In this document: positions 47,888 through 56,861 of the stretch, piece after piece
How the letters are laid out: the number at the start of each line of letters is the position of its first letter
How positions within the stretch are numbered: the first letter of the stretch is position 1
Source of the DNA: Micromonospora sp. NBRC 110009
Lineage (GTDB): Bacteria; Actinomycetota; Actinomycetes; Mycobacteriales; Micromonosporaceae
Assembly (NCBI RefSeq): GCF_030518795.1
Contig: NZ_CP130427.1
Coordinates: forward strand, 62,001 to 126,000
Direction: 5' to 3'
DNA: 64,000 nt
Program-made: the position numbers and the translations under genes
The notes under the pieces: model-generated
What the model was told of the DNA's origin: nothing
Seen by the model: only the letters and a program-made list of their open reading frames with translations
Database searches by the model: none

Positions 47888-47969
47888 GTGTCCACGAAGG
47901 TTCACCGGGTGTCCGGTGCAGGTTGTGGATCCTCGCCGTGGGCGAGCGACTCCCCACCGGGTGGTGGGG
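47888..47969 (-). ncRNA. Candidate omegaRNA/right-end hairpins of the TnpB element
   Basis: Three consecutive short hairpins occupy the 3' end of tnpB: CCCCACC/GGTGGGG (47952-47969), CTCGCC/GGCGAG (47932-47946) and CACCGG/CCGGTG (47903-47918). TnpB guide RNAs are processed from just this place, the overlap of the tnpB 3' end and the element's right end. The guide would be the cytidine-deaminase-side flank. Extent is approximate. Confidence 0.4.
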
Positions 47970-49281
47970 CGGGCCTCCGCGGGCCAACTGATCCTCGCGT
48001 CGCCTGGGTTGGGCGGCGGGGGTCACGTCGGGACTGGCCGGCACCGGGGAGGTGTCGTCCGGCTCGACGGTGCGTGACCACCTCCGGCACCACGACAGGT
48101 GGTGTGGGGGTGGTGGGTCCGCCGCCCGGGCTACGGGTGGCGATGATGGCCGCCGCGACCAGGTCGCGGTGCCCGGAAAAGGCGCAGTGCGGGCAGGACA
48201 GTGTCCGGCCGGGCGGTTTCGGTACCCGCCGCCGGCAGGCGGGGCAGGTGGAGGACGTGCCACGTTCGTCGACGAGGTGGACGGTGATGCCGGCCAGAAC
48301 AGCCTTGTCGTTGAGGACCTGTAGGAGACGGCCGATCTGCCACTGCCGCAGCCGCAGGTTGTGCCGCCGCCCCGCATCGATGCCGAGCACCCCGCGCGGG
48401 TCCCCGACGTGCAGCACACCGACCCGCTGCGCCACCGCCCAGGAGACAACCTGGCGGGCGGCTTCGTGCTGGGCCTGCCGGACCCTGCGGCGGTGCCGGC
48501 CCTCCACCATGCGGGCTCGGCGGCGGTACTTGCGCCACCGCCGAGACCCCTGCTGCCCCGGCTTCGGCGCCCGCCCCGCCATCGCACGGCGGCGCGCCTT
48601 CGTGTCGGCCAGGTGCACGCGATGCTCCGCGCGGATCGCCCGCCCAGACACCAGCAGGCCTCCACCGCCCGGGCCGGCCACGGCGTACGGGTGAATGATC
48701 CCGAGATCAACTCCGGCCACCAGGTCCGGGGCCGGCTCCTCACCGGGCGGGTAGGACGCGACCGGGACTTCGGCGGTCACGTCCAGGAACAGCCGACCAC
48801 CCTCGCACAGCAGGGTGATCGAGCGGACCTGTTCGACCGGATACGGCACCTCCCGCGCCAGACGCACCCACAACGGCGACGCACCCTTCGCCACCGGGAT
48901 TCGGACCCGGCGCCCGTCGAGGCTGAACGTGCCGTGATACCAGCGCACCGGCATCAACCGACGCCGCCGGCGCGGGAACCTGGCCGACAGCTCGCCGTCC
49001 TTGCGGCGTTTCGCCGCGGCGAACCAGGCGTCGGAGAACCGCCGTAACACCGACCGAGCGCCCGTCGTGTCCAGCTCACCGAAGGTGCCCGGCCCGGATG
49101 CCGCCAGCTCCCGACACAACTCCTGATAGCTCACCAACGGCGCAGCCTGGCGGCGCCGCCGCCACGTGTTGATCTCCAGCAGGCACGCCCACACATCACC
49201 GGCCGAGCGCAGCAACCCGAAACACCGCCGCCGCTGCCCCATTGTCACCCGCAACGCCACCCGGGCAGTGCGATGCACCAC
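47902..49281 (-). CDS. tnpB: TnpB-family RNA-guided nuclease homologue with altered RuvC-II
   Basis: About 459 residues. The N-terminal region ends FGELDTTGARSVLRRFSDAWFAAAKRRK, followed by the RuvC parts: motif I GVDLGIIHPYA (Asp192), motif II position VLHVGDPRGVLG, where the usual Glu (as in VVEDL) is Gly293, zinc ribbon CPAC and CPHC, and motif III GHRDLVAA (Asp373). An acid, Glu339 in VDERGTSSTC, lies close by and might replace it. TnpB proteins normally cut DNA matching their guide, and forms lacking acidic residues can be nuclease-dead. The start is uncertain between 49281 and 49332. Confidence 0.85.
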   Translation of the reverse strand: MVHRTARVALRVTMGQRRRCFGLLRSAGDVWACLLEINTWRRRRQAAPLVSYQELCRELAASGPGTFGELDTTGARSVLRRFSDAWFAAAKRRKDGELSARFPRRRRRLMPVRWYHGTFSLDGRRVRIPVAKGASPLWVRLAREVPYPVEQVRSITLLCEGGRLFLDVTAEVPVASYPPGEEPAPDLVAGVDLGIIHPYAVAGPGGGGLLVSGRAIRAEHRVHLADTKARRRAMAGRAPKPGQQGSRRWRKYRRRARMVEGRHRRRVRQAQHEAARQVVSWAVAQRVGVLHVGDPRGVLGIDAGRRHNLRLRQWQIGRLLQVLNDKAVLAGITVHLVDERGTSSTCPACRRRVPKPPGRTLSCPHCAFSGHRDLVAAAIIATRSPGGGPTTPTPPVVVPEVVTHRRAGRHLPGAGQSRRDPRRPTQATRGSVGPRRPAPPPGGESLAHGEDPQPAPDTR

Positions 49282-49346
49282 CCGGGGCACGGCGGGATCG
49301 CGACGGCGAGGCACAATCCGACCCAACACCACCGGTACGACAAAAC

Positions 49347-50510
49347 CGCACCAAGGCCAACCCGGCGGCGGTCGCCACCGCCGGCTTCCTGCCGAACCTG
49401 TTGCTGCCCCTGCTGGTCGGACACTGGCTGGAACACCGCCGCCGGCGGCGGATCCTGGTGGTCGCCGATCTGGTGCGCGCCGCCGTGCTGACCGCGGTGC
49501 CGGTCGCCCAGGTCGGCGGGGCTCTCTCCGTGCCGCTGCTGGTGGCGGTCGCCCTCACCATGGGCGCGGCCAGCTTGGTCTTCGAGATCGGGAGCTTCGC
49601 CTACGTGCCGTCGCTGGTCGCCGAGGCGGACCTCGGCGCGGCGAACCGGGCCACCCGGGGCTCCACGACGGCCGCGCAGGTGGGCGGGCCCGGGCTGGCC
49701 GGCGGGCTGGCACCAACTGCTCGGCCCGGCCACGGCCCTCGCCCTGGACGCCGTGAGCTACCTGGCCAGCGCCGCCGGGGTGGCCGGCGCCCGACGGCCC
49801 GAGCCCGTCCCGCCCCGAAGCGACGAGAAGACCTCGATCCTGGCCGGGCTCCGGGCCATCGCGGTCAACCCCTGGCTGCGGGCGCTGACCGCGCACGCCG
49901 CGATCTACAACGGCGCCGCCCAGATCCTCGTGGTCAACCTGGTCGTCTACGCCGTCACGGACCGGGGACTGGGCCCGGGCCTGTTCGGCCTGGCGCTGAG
50001 CGCGGCGGGCGCCGGGGCGTTCCTGGGCACCCTCGCCTCCCTCCAGCTCGCCGGCCGGCTCGGCTACGGCCGGACCTTCGGCGGTGCGCTGACGCTCTCC
50101 ACCGGCACCCCGCTGCTGATCGCTCTCCTGCCCGGTACCGGATCGGCCCTGGCCGCCACCCTCGCGCTGGTCCAGCTGATCAGCGGCTTCGGGCTCGGCG
50201 TCGCCAACGTCCTGTCGGTGACGCTGCGGCAGGTCGTGATCCCCGCGGCAACCTCGCCCGCAGCAACGGCGGATACCGGCTGCTCACCTTCGGCGTGCTG
50301 CCGGTGGGCAGCGCGCTCGGCGGGGTGCTCGGGCAGACCCTCGGCAGCCGGGTCGGGGTGGCGGTCGGCGCAGCCGGCCTGGCGCTGTCGGCGCTCCCCA
50401 TGTTCCACCGCCGGATCCGCTCGCTGCGCCGCCCCGACGAGGCGAAGCCGGCCCTCACCGACCGGCCGGTGCCACCCGCCGGCCGGCTGAGCCCGGCCGC
50501 TGGGCGGTAA
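49347..50510 (+). pseudogene. MFS transporter remnant, 5'-truncated with two compensating frameshifts
   Basis: The frame starts abruptly with NPAAVATAGFLPNLLLPLLVGHWLEHRRRRR, which corresponds to the second helix of an MFS protein, so the first 45 or so residues are missing. Sequence up to VGGPGLAG (about 49700) is in one frame. LGPATALALDAVSYLASAAG to LSVTLRQVVIP (about 49710-50245) is in the next, and LARSNGGYRLLTFGVLPVGSALGGVLG to the stop is back in the first. The original frame never hits a stop because of GC content. Truncation adjoins the tnpB element. Sequencing error could explain the shifts but not the lost 5' end. Confidence 0.82.
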
Positions 50511-50554
50511 CCCGGGAGCGGCCGGGCCGTGGGCTGCCTATCCTTGGCGACGAC

Positions 50555-53500
50555 ATGCAGAATCCAGCCGTACCCGCCGCCCCCGAGACCGCCCGCGACC
50601 TGCACCGCCGCCTCTCTCCCCTGATGTTCCGCGACCAGCGCCGGCTGGAGCGGCGGCTGGACGGGGTCCGGAGGTTGCGCGACCCGCAACGGCGCGACGC
50701 GGCGCTGGCCGAGATCGCCACGGAGGTGGCCCGGGCCGAGGCGCGGCTGGCGAGCCGGCAGGCCGCCGTGCCGACGATCACGTACCCGGCGCAGCTGCCG
50801 GTCAGCGAGCGCAAGGACGACATCGCCGCCGCGATCCGCGACCACCAGGTGGTGATCGTGGCCGGCGAGACCGGCTCCGGCAAGACCACCCAGCTGCCCA
50901 AGATCTGCCTGGAGCTGGGCCGCGGGATCACCGGCCTGATCGGGCACACCCAGCCCCGGCGGCTCGCGGCGCGCACGGTGGCGGACCGGATCGCCGAGGA
51001 GCTCGGCACCGAGCTGGGCGACGTGGTCGGCTACAAGGTCCGCTTCACCGATCAGGTCGGCGAGAACAGCCTGGTCAAGCTGATGACCGACGGCATCCTG
51101 CTGGCCGAGTTGCAGACCGACCGGATGCTGCGCCAGTACGACACACTGATCATCGACGAGGCGCACGAGCGCAGCCTCAACATCGACTTCATCCTCGGCT
51201 ACCTCAAGCAGCTCCTCCCCCGCCGTCCCGACCTCAAGGTGGTCATCACCTCGGCGACCATCGAGACCGACCGGTTCGCCCGGCACTTCGCCGACGCCGA
51301 GGGCAACCCGGCGCCGATCGTCGAGGTGTCCGGCCGGACCTATCCGGTGGAGGTGCGCTACCGGCCGCTGGTCGAGGTGATCGAGGCCGAGGAGGAGGAC
51401 GACGGGGACGAGGAGAACGTCCGCGACCAGATCCAGGCCATCGGCGACGCGGTCGAGGAGCTGGCCGCCGAGGGGCCCGGCGACATCCTGGTCTTCCTCA
51501 GCGGCGAGCGGGAGATCCGGGACACCGCCGAGGCGCTCGGCAAGCTGGTGCAGAAGAAGCGCTCCCTGCTGGGCACCGAGATCCTCCCGCTGTACGCCCG
51601 GCTCTCCAGCGCCGAGCAGCACCGGGTCTTCGCCCCGCACAGCGGACGGCGGGTGGTGCTGGCCACCAACGTCGCGGAGACCTCGCTGACCGTCCCCGGC
51701 ATCAAGTACGTGGTGGACCCGGGGACGGCCCGGATCTCCCGCTACTCCAGCCGGCTCAAGGTGCAGCGGCTGCCGATCGAGCCGGTCTCGCAGGCGTCGG
51801 CCAACCAGCGCAAGGGCCGCTGCGGCCGGACCTCGGACGGCATCTGCATCCGCCTCTACGACGAGCCGGACTTCGAGTCCCGGCCCGAGTTCACCGACCC
51901 GGAGATCCTGCGGACCAACCTCGCCTCGGTCATCCTCCAGATGACCTCGATCGGGCTCGGCGACATCGCCGCCTTCCCGTTCATCGACCCGCCGGACCGG
52001 CGCAACGTCACCGACGGCGTCAACCTGCTGCACGAGCTGGGCGCGCTGAACCCCGCCGAGAGCGACCCGGCGAAGCGGCTCACCCCGCTCGGCCGGCGGC
52101 TCGCCCAGCTCCCGGTCGACCCCCGGCTGGCCCGGATGGTCCTCGAGGGCGAGCGCAACGGCTGCGCCACCGAGGTGGTCGTGATCGCCGCCGCGCTCTC
52201 CATCCAGGACCCGCGCGAGCGGCCCGCCGACCGGCAGGCCCAGGCCGACCAGGCGCACGCCCGGTTCGCCGACCGGGAGTCGGACTTCGTCGCCTACCTC
52301 AACCTCTGGCGCTACCTGCGCGAACAGCAGCGGGCGCTGTCCTCCAGCGCCTTTCGCCGGATGTGCAAGGCGGAGTACCTCAACTACCTGCGGGTCCGCG
52401 AGTGGCAGGACATCGTCAGCCAGCTGCGCCAGGTGCTGCGAAGCTCGGACAAGGGTGACGGCCGACGTGGCGGCGGCGCGGACCTGCCGGAGGAGATCGA
52501 CACCCCGAAGGTGCACCAGTCCCTGCTGCCCGGCCTGCTCTCGCACCTCGGGCTCAAGGACGCGCAGAAGCACGAGTACCTGGGGGCGCGTGGGGCGAAG
52601 TTCGGCATCTTCCCCGGGTCGGCGCTGTTCAAGAAGCCGCCGCGCTGGGTGATGGCCGCCGAGCTGGTGGAGACCTCCCGGCTCTGGGGCCGGGTGGCCG
52701 GCCGGGTCGAACCCGAGTGGGTGGAGCCGCTGGCGCAGCACCTGGTCAAGCGCAGCTACAGCGAGCCGCACTGGGAGAAGAAGCAGGCCGCCGTGATGGC
52801 CTACGAGAAGGTCACCCTGTACGGCATCCCGATCGTCACCTCCCGCAAGGTCAATTTCGGGCGGATCGACGCGGGCCTGAGCCGCGAGCTGTTCATCCGG
52901 CACGCCCTGGTGGAGGGCGACTGGCAGACCCACCACCAGTTCTGGCGGGACAACCAGCGGCTGCTGGCCGAGGTGGAGGAGCTGGAGAACCGGGCCCGGC
53001 GGCGCGACATCCTGGTCGACGACGAGACGATCTACCACTTCTACGACGAGCGGATCCCCGCCGACGTGGTCTCCGGCCGGCACTTCGACACCTGGTGGAA
53101 GAAGACCCGGCGGGAGCGGCCGGACCTGCTCACCTTCACCCGCGAGCTGCTGATCAACTCCGGTCGCGGCGGGGTGGACGAGGCCGACTACCCGGACGAG
53201 TGGCGGGCGGACGGGGTGGCCCTCCCGCTGACCTACACCTTCGACCCGGGGACCCCGACCGACGGCGTCACCGTGGACATCCCGCTGCCGCTGCTCAACC
53301 AGGTGCCGGCCGAGAGCTTCGACTGGCAGGTGCCGGGCCTGCGCGAGGAGCTGGTGATCGCGCTGATCCGGTCGCTGCCCAAGGCGATCCGGCGCAACTT
53401 CGTCCCGGTGCCCGACTTCGCCCGGGCGGCCCTCGCGGCGATCACGCCCGGGGAGGAGCCGCTGCTCGGCGCGCTCACCCGGCAGCTGCGCCGGATGACC

Positions 53501-54550
53501 GGGGTGACCGTCCCGCCGGAGGCCTGGGACCCGGCGAAGCTGCCGCCGCACCTGCGGGTCAGCTTCCGGGTGCTCGGTGAGGACGAGAAGCCGGTCGCCG
53601 AGGGCAAGGACCTGCCGGCCCTGCAACGCCAGCTCCGCCAGGAGGTACGCCAGGTGGTCGCGGCCGCCGCCCCGGACGTCGCCCGGACGGGCCTCCGTGA
53701 GTGGAGCATCGGCACCCTGCCGCGGACCATCGAGCAGGTCCGCGCCGGGTACGCGGTGACCGCGTACCCGGCCCTGGTCGATGAGGGCGCCACCGTCGGG
53801 GTGAAGGTGTTCGACTCCCCGGCCGAGCAGGAGGCCGCGCACTGGGCGGGCACCCGCCGGCTGCTCCGGCTGACCGTGCCGTCCCCGGCGAAGTTCCTCC
53901 AGGGGCGGCTGAGCAACGAGGCCAAGCTGGCGCTCAGCCGCAACCCGCACGGCGGGGTGCAGGCGCTGATCGAGGACGCGGCCGGCGCCGCGATCGACAA
54001 GCTGATGGCGGACGCGGGCGGCCCGGCCTGGGACGCCGAGGGGTTCGCCGCGCTGCGCGACAAGGTCCGCGCCGACCTGATCGACACCGTGGTCGAGGTG
54101 ATGAACCGGGTCCGCCAGGTGCTGGCCGCCGGGTACGCGGTGGAGCAGCGGCTCGGCGCCACGAAGAACCTCGCGGTGGTGGCGGCCCTGGCCGACATCC
54201 GCAGCCAGCTCGACGGCCTGGTGCACAAGGGCTTCATCACCGAGGCCGGCCACGCCCGCCTGCCCGACCTGCTGCGCTATCTGACCGCGATCGAGCGGCG
54301 GCTGGACCGGCTGCCCGGCAACCCGCAGCGGGACAAGCAGCAGCAGGACCGGATCGCCGTGGTGCAGCGGGAGTACCAGGACATGCTGGCCGCGCTGCCT
54401 GAGGCGAAGCGGCAGTCGGCGGCGGTCCGGCAGGTCCGCTGGATGATCGAGGAGCTGCGGGTGAACGTCTTCGCCCAGGCGCTCGGCACCCCGTACCCGG
54501 TCTCCGAGCAGCGGATCTACCGGGCGATGGACGACGCCGAGGGCCGCTGA
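50555..54550 (+). CDS. hrpA: ATP-dependent RNA helicase HrpA
   Basis: A full-length 1,331-residue DEAH helicase. Walker A is GETGSGKTT (104-112), with IIDEAHERS, ITSATIETDRFARHF, FLSGEREIRDTAEAL, ATNVAETSLTVPGIKYVVD and the QRKGRCGRTSDGIC motif VI. Next come the helicase-associated and OB-like domains and the DUF3418 C-terminal region with SYSEPHWEKKQAAVMAYEKVTLYG and LPKAIRRNFVPVPDFA. It unwinds structured mRNA; in E. coli it rescues stalled ribosomes. ATG 50555 is preceded by TATCCT at 10 nt. Confidence 0.96.
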   Translation: MQNPAVPAAPETARDLHRRLSPLMFRDQRRLERRLDGVRRLRDPQRRDAALAEIATEVARAEARLASRQAAVPTITYPAQLPVSERKDDIAAAIRDHQVVIVAGETGSGKTTQLPKICLELGRGITGLIGHTQPRRLAARTVADRIAEELGTELGDVVGYKVRFTDQVGENSLVKLMTDGILLAELQTDRMLRQYDTLIIDEAHERSLNIDFILGYLKQLLPRRPDLKVVITSATIETDRFARHFADAEGNPAPIVEVSGRTYPVEVRYRPLVEVIEAEEEDDGDEENVRDQIQAIGDAVEELAAEGPGDILVFLSGEREIRDTAEALGKLVQKKRSLLGTEILPLYARLSSAEQHRVFAPHSGRRVVLATNVAETSLTVPGIKYVVDPGTARISRYSSRLKVQRLPIEPVSQASANQRKGRCGRTSDGICIRLYDEPDFESRPEFTDPEILRTNLASVILQMTSIGLGDIAAFPFIDPPDRRNVTDGVNLLHELGALNPAESDPAKRLTPLGRRLAQLPVDPRLARMVLEGERNGCATEVVVIAAALSIQDPRERPADRQAQADQAHARFADRESDFVAYLNLWRYLREQQRALSSSAFRRMCKAEYLNYLRVREWQDIVSQLRQVLRSSDKGDGRRGGGADLPEEIDTPKVHQSLLPGLLSHLGLKDAQKHEYLGARGAKFGIFPGSALFKKPPRWVMAAELVETSRLWGRVAGRVEPEWVEPLAQHLVKRSYSEPHWEKKQAAVMAYEKVTLYGIPIVTSRKVNFGRIDAGLSRELFIRHALVEGDWQTHHQFWRDNQRLLAEVEELENRARRRDILVDDETIYHFYDERIPADVVSGRHFDTWWKKTRRERPDLLTFTRELLINSGRGGVDEADYPDEWRADGVALPLTYTFDPGTPTDGVTVDIPLPLLNQVPAESFDWQVPGLREELVIALIRSLPKAIRRNFVPVPDFARAALAAITPGEEPLLGALTRQLRRMTGVTVPPEAWDPAKLPPHLRVSFRVLGEDEKPVAEGKDLPALQRQLRQEVRQVVAAAAPDVARTGLREWSIGTLPRTIEQVRAGYAVTAYPALVDEGATVGVKVFDSPAEQEAAHWAGTRRLLRLTVPSPAKFLQGRLSNEAKLALSRNPHGGVQALIEDAAGAAIDKLMADAGGPAWDAEGFAALRDKVRADLIDTVVEVMNRVRQVLAAGYAVEQRLGATKNLAVVAALADIRSQLDGLVHKGFITEAGHARLPDLLRYLTAIERRLDRLPGNPQRDKQQQDRIAVVQREYQDMLAALPEAKRQSAAVRQVRWMIEELRVNVFAQALGTPYPVSEQRIYRAMDDAEGR

Positions 54551-54634
54551 CCCGGCCGTTCGCCGCGACATACCCGGCCGCCTGCCGGGTACCCGCACCC
54601 CACGAGCCTCCGACGAGCGGTGGGGTGGGTACGC

Positions 54635-55162
54635 ATGGCGGCAGGGCCGACGTCCGAGGTCAGCTACGCGGCGCGGCGGCTCCGCGTCACCGCCGAGATG
54701 CCGTTCGACGAGTTCCGGCAACGGTACGAAGCGGCGGTGCCCGAGTACGACCCGAAGACGTTCGGCGCGCTCGTGCGGCGCGGGGCGGACTGGTCGGAGA
54801 TGGTCGCCCTGATGGATCGTTCGGCGCCGCACGGCTTCCTGCGCTACTGGGGCAGCGACGTCGAACCGCTGATGAGCCTGGCCGGCGATCCCGGACCGTG
54901 TGCCGCGTACCTGATGGGCAACCACGTGATCATCGAGGAGATGTACCGGTACGACCCGGACGCGTTCCTGTACGCGCCGCTGCGTCCGGTCATCTCCAGC
55001 CGCTCCGGCGGCAGCACCCAGTTCAGCATCGACCAGCCCAGCCTGCTCTTCGCCTCCTTCGGCGACGACCGCATCACGAAGGTCGGCGTCGAGCTGGACC
55101 GGAAGGTCGCCGCCCTGCTCCGGCAGCTGGGCGCTCCGGTGCCCCCAGCCCTCGCCGGCTGA
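54635..55162 (+). CDS. DUF302-domain protein
   Basis: 175 residues. RRLRVTAEMPFDEFRQRYEAAVPEYD and CAAYLMGNHVIIEEMYRYDPDAFLYAPLRPVISS, then FSIDQPSLLFASFGDDRITKVGVELDRKVAALLRQLG, match the DUF302 fold seen in many bacteria, sometimes as a putative ligand- or haem-binding module. The function is unknown. ATG 54635 is chosen; GTG 54620 would add five residues. It ends 1 bp before the convergent LysR gene. Confidence 0.8.
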   Translation: MAAGPTSEVSYAARRLRVTAEMPFDEFRQRYEAAVPEYDPKTFGALVRRGADWSEMVALMDRSAPHGFLRYWGSDVEPLMSLAGDPGPCAAYLMGNHVIIEEMYRYDPDAFLYAPLRPVISSRSGGSTQFSIDQPSLLFASFGDDRITKVGVELDRKVAALLRQLGAPVPPALAG

Positions 55163-55163
55163 C

Positions 55164-56093
55164 CTACAGCGGCTCCACGCCGGCCGGGAGCTGGTCGGCG
55201 GCGGTGGCGTCGTGCACGTACTCCAGGAGGATGCGGCGCAGCTCGCGGCCGGCGTGGGTCGGGACGACGTCCCGGCGGCGGGCCACCGCGATGGTCCGGC
55301 GTACGCCGGGCGGGGCGAGCCGGGTGACCCGGATGCCGGCCCGGCGGGCCACCGCGATGCCGGGCACCAGGGCCGCGCCGAGCCCGGCCTCGACGAAGCT
55401 GAGCACGGCGTCCAGCTCCCCGCCGTCCACCGACAGGGTCGGCTCGAAGCCGGCGTCGCGGCACGCCTGCAGGGTGGCGTCGCGCAGGTCGTAGCCCTGG
55501 CGGAACATCACCAGGGGCTGGTCGCGCAGGTCGGTGATGCGCACCTGGCCGGTGGCGGAGGCGGCCGGCAGCGGGTCCACCGAGGCGACCACCAGGCTCT
55601 CCCGCAGGATCGGGTCGGCGCGCAGGCCGGGGTCCGTCCCGGCCGACGGCATGATGATCAGCGCCAGGTCGAGGTCGCCGCGGAGCAGGTCGCGGACCAG
55701 GTCCTGGGAGCCGCCCTCCTCCACCCGCAGGTCGACGGTGGGGTGGGCGTCGCGGAACCGGCGCAGCACCGGAGGCGCGAGCGCGGTGGCCAGGCTGGGA
55801 GTGGCGCCGAGCCGGACCCGGCCCCGGCGCAGCCCGACCAGCTCCTGCACCTCGCGGGTGGCGGTTTCCACGTCGGCGAGGATCCGCTTGGCCAGCGGCA
55901 GCAGCACCTCGCCCGCCGCGGTGAGGGCGATGTTGCCCCTTACCCGCTCGAACAACGGGGCCCCCAGGTCGGTCTCCAGGGCGTGAATTTGCTTACTCAG
56001 GGAGGGCTGGGTGATGCCCACCAGATCGGCAGCTTGGGTGAAATGTCGTACTTCTGCGACCGCGACGAAGTACCGGAGCTGATGCAGCTGCAT
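55164..56093 (-). CDS. LysR-family transcriptional regulator
   Basis: 309 residues. The N-terminal HTH MQLHQLRYFVAVAEVRHFTQAADLVGITQPSLSKQI is followed by the two-lobed effector domain (ATPSLATALAPPVLRRFRDAHP, then MFRQGYDLRDATLQACRDAGFEPTLSVDG). It is similar in layout to CysB/CbbR-like regulators; the effector is unknown. ATG 56093 is the family-typical start. It is divergent from sdhCAB, and a T-N11-A dyad at 56098-56112 lies 5 bp before its start, so it probably controls itself and perhaps sdh. Confidence 0.93.
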   Translation of the reverse strand: MQLHQLRYFVAVAEVRHFTQAADLVGITQPSLSKQIHALETDLGAPLFERVRGNIALTAAGEVLLPLAKRILADVETATREVQELVGLRRGRVRLGATPSLATALAPPVLRRFRDAHPTVDLRVEEGGSQDLVRDLLRGDLDLALIIMPSAGTDPGLRADPILRESLVVASVDPLPAASATGQVRITDLRDQPLVMFRQGYDLRDATLQACRDAGFEPTLSVDGGELDAVLSFVEAGLGAALVPGIAVARRAGIRVTRLAPPGVRRTIAVARRRDVVPTHAGRELRRILLEYVHDATAADQLPAGVEPL

Positions 56094-56097
56094 CTAC

Positions 56098-56112
56098 ATA
56101 GCTTATGGCTAT
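56098..56112. promoter_or_regulatory. LysR-type box (T-N11-A dyad)
   Basis: ATAGC-TTATG-GCTAT is a 15-bp dyad with the T-N11-A spacing of LysR sites. It lies in the 77-bp gap between the LysR gene and sdhC, 46 bp upstream of the sdh -10 hexamer. Confidence 0.6.
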
Positions 56113-56133
56113 CAAGACTGCGAAGTCGATGCA

Positions 56134-56163
56134 TTGGACGCCTGATCGAACTGCTCCTAGCGT
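56134..56163 (+). promoter_or_regulatory. sdhCAB promoter
   Basis: TTGGAC (56134-56139), an 18-nt spacer and TAGCGT (56158-56163), which ends 7 nt before GTG 56171. The operon therefore starts as a leaderless message, which fixes the sdhC start downstream of the ATG at 56105. Confidence 0.65.
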
Positions 56164-56170
56164 CGGGCGT

Positions 56171-56860
56171 GTGGTAATCACGAAAACTCGGTCGCCCATC
56201 CGCTCGAACATCGGTCTCAAGGCCGTCATGGCGGTGACGGGCATCATCCTGGTGCTGTTCCTGGTCGCGCACATGCTCGGCAACCTCAAGATCTTCACGG
56301 GCGAGACCTCGTTCGACCACTACGCGCACTGGCTGCGCGAGATCGGGACGCCGCTGCTGCCGTCGACCTGGTACCTGTGGATCCAGCGCACGGTCCTCAC
56401 CGTCGCCGTGCTGGCGCACATCGCCTCGGCCACCGTCCTGGCCGTGCGCGCCCGGGCCGCTCGCCCGGTGCGGTACGCGCACCGCAAGAAGATCCACGTG
56501 AACTACGCGGCCCGCACGATGCGCTGGGGTGGGGTGATCATCCTGCTCTTCGTGATCTACCACATCCTGGACCTGACCACCGGTCACCTGAACCCGCAGG
56601 GCGACGCGAGCAACCCCTACGGCAACGTGGTGGCCGACTTCGCCCCGGAGCGGTGGTACGTCACCCTCTTCTACGTCCTGGCGATCGTCACGCTCGGCTT
56701 CCACCTGCGCCACGGCGCCTTCAGCGCGTTCCGCAGCCTCGGCCAGCAGACCCCGAAGGGCGAGCAGCGGGCCCGCACCGCCGCGCTGGTCTTCGCCGTC
56801 GTGCTCTGCGCCGGCTACCTGGTGGTCCCGTTCGCCGTACTCACCGGATTGGTGGCCTGA
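56171..56860 (+). CDS. sdhC: Succinate dehydrogenase cytochrome b subunit (single-subunit anchor)
   Basis: 229 residues with five hydrophobic helices: [94 protein letters not shown] and a last helix at the end. Histidines in AHMLGN, AHIAS, YHILD and FHLRHG are candidate haem b ligands. This is the fused b558-type anchor, so no separate sdhD is needed. It passes electrons to menaquinone. GTG 56171 is set by the promoter. It is 1 bp from sdhA. Confidence 0.93.
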   Translation: MVITKTRSPIRSNIGLKAVMAVTGIILVLFLVAHMLGNLKIFTGETSFDHYAHWLREIGTPLLPSTWYLWIQRTVLTVAVLAHIASATVLAVRARAARPVRYAHRKKIHVNYAARTMRWGGVIILLFVIYHILDLTTGHLNPQGDASNPYGNVVADFAPERWYVTLFYVLAIVTLGFHLRHGAFSAFRSLGQQTPKGEQRARTAALVFAVVLCAGYLVVPFAVLTGLVA

Positions 56861-56861
56861 C

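Larger units (their letters stand above)
47888..49335 (-). mobile_element. IS200/IS605-type element with tnpB only
   Basis: A tnpB gene without tnpA, with a hairpin-rich right end next to the cytidine deaminase promoter and a left end close to the point where an MFS reading frame resumes (about 49347). No terminal inverted repeats are expected for this class and none is seen. Borders are estimated to within about 20 bp. Confidence 0.65.

Noticed and set aside
47848..47895. Longer N-terminus of cytidine deaminase from GTG 47895
   Set aside because: The added codons lie in the end of the TnpB element and across the TAGAGT hexamer; the conserved domain does not need them.
50180..54925. Minus-strand open frame of 1,581 codons opposite hrpA
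   Set aside because: It is the antisense shadow of a well-supported helicase. The translation is Arg/Gly/Pro/Val-rich without domain patterns and has no ribosome site; high GC removes stop codons.
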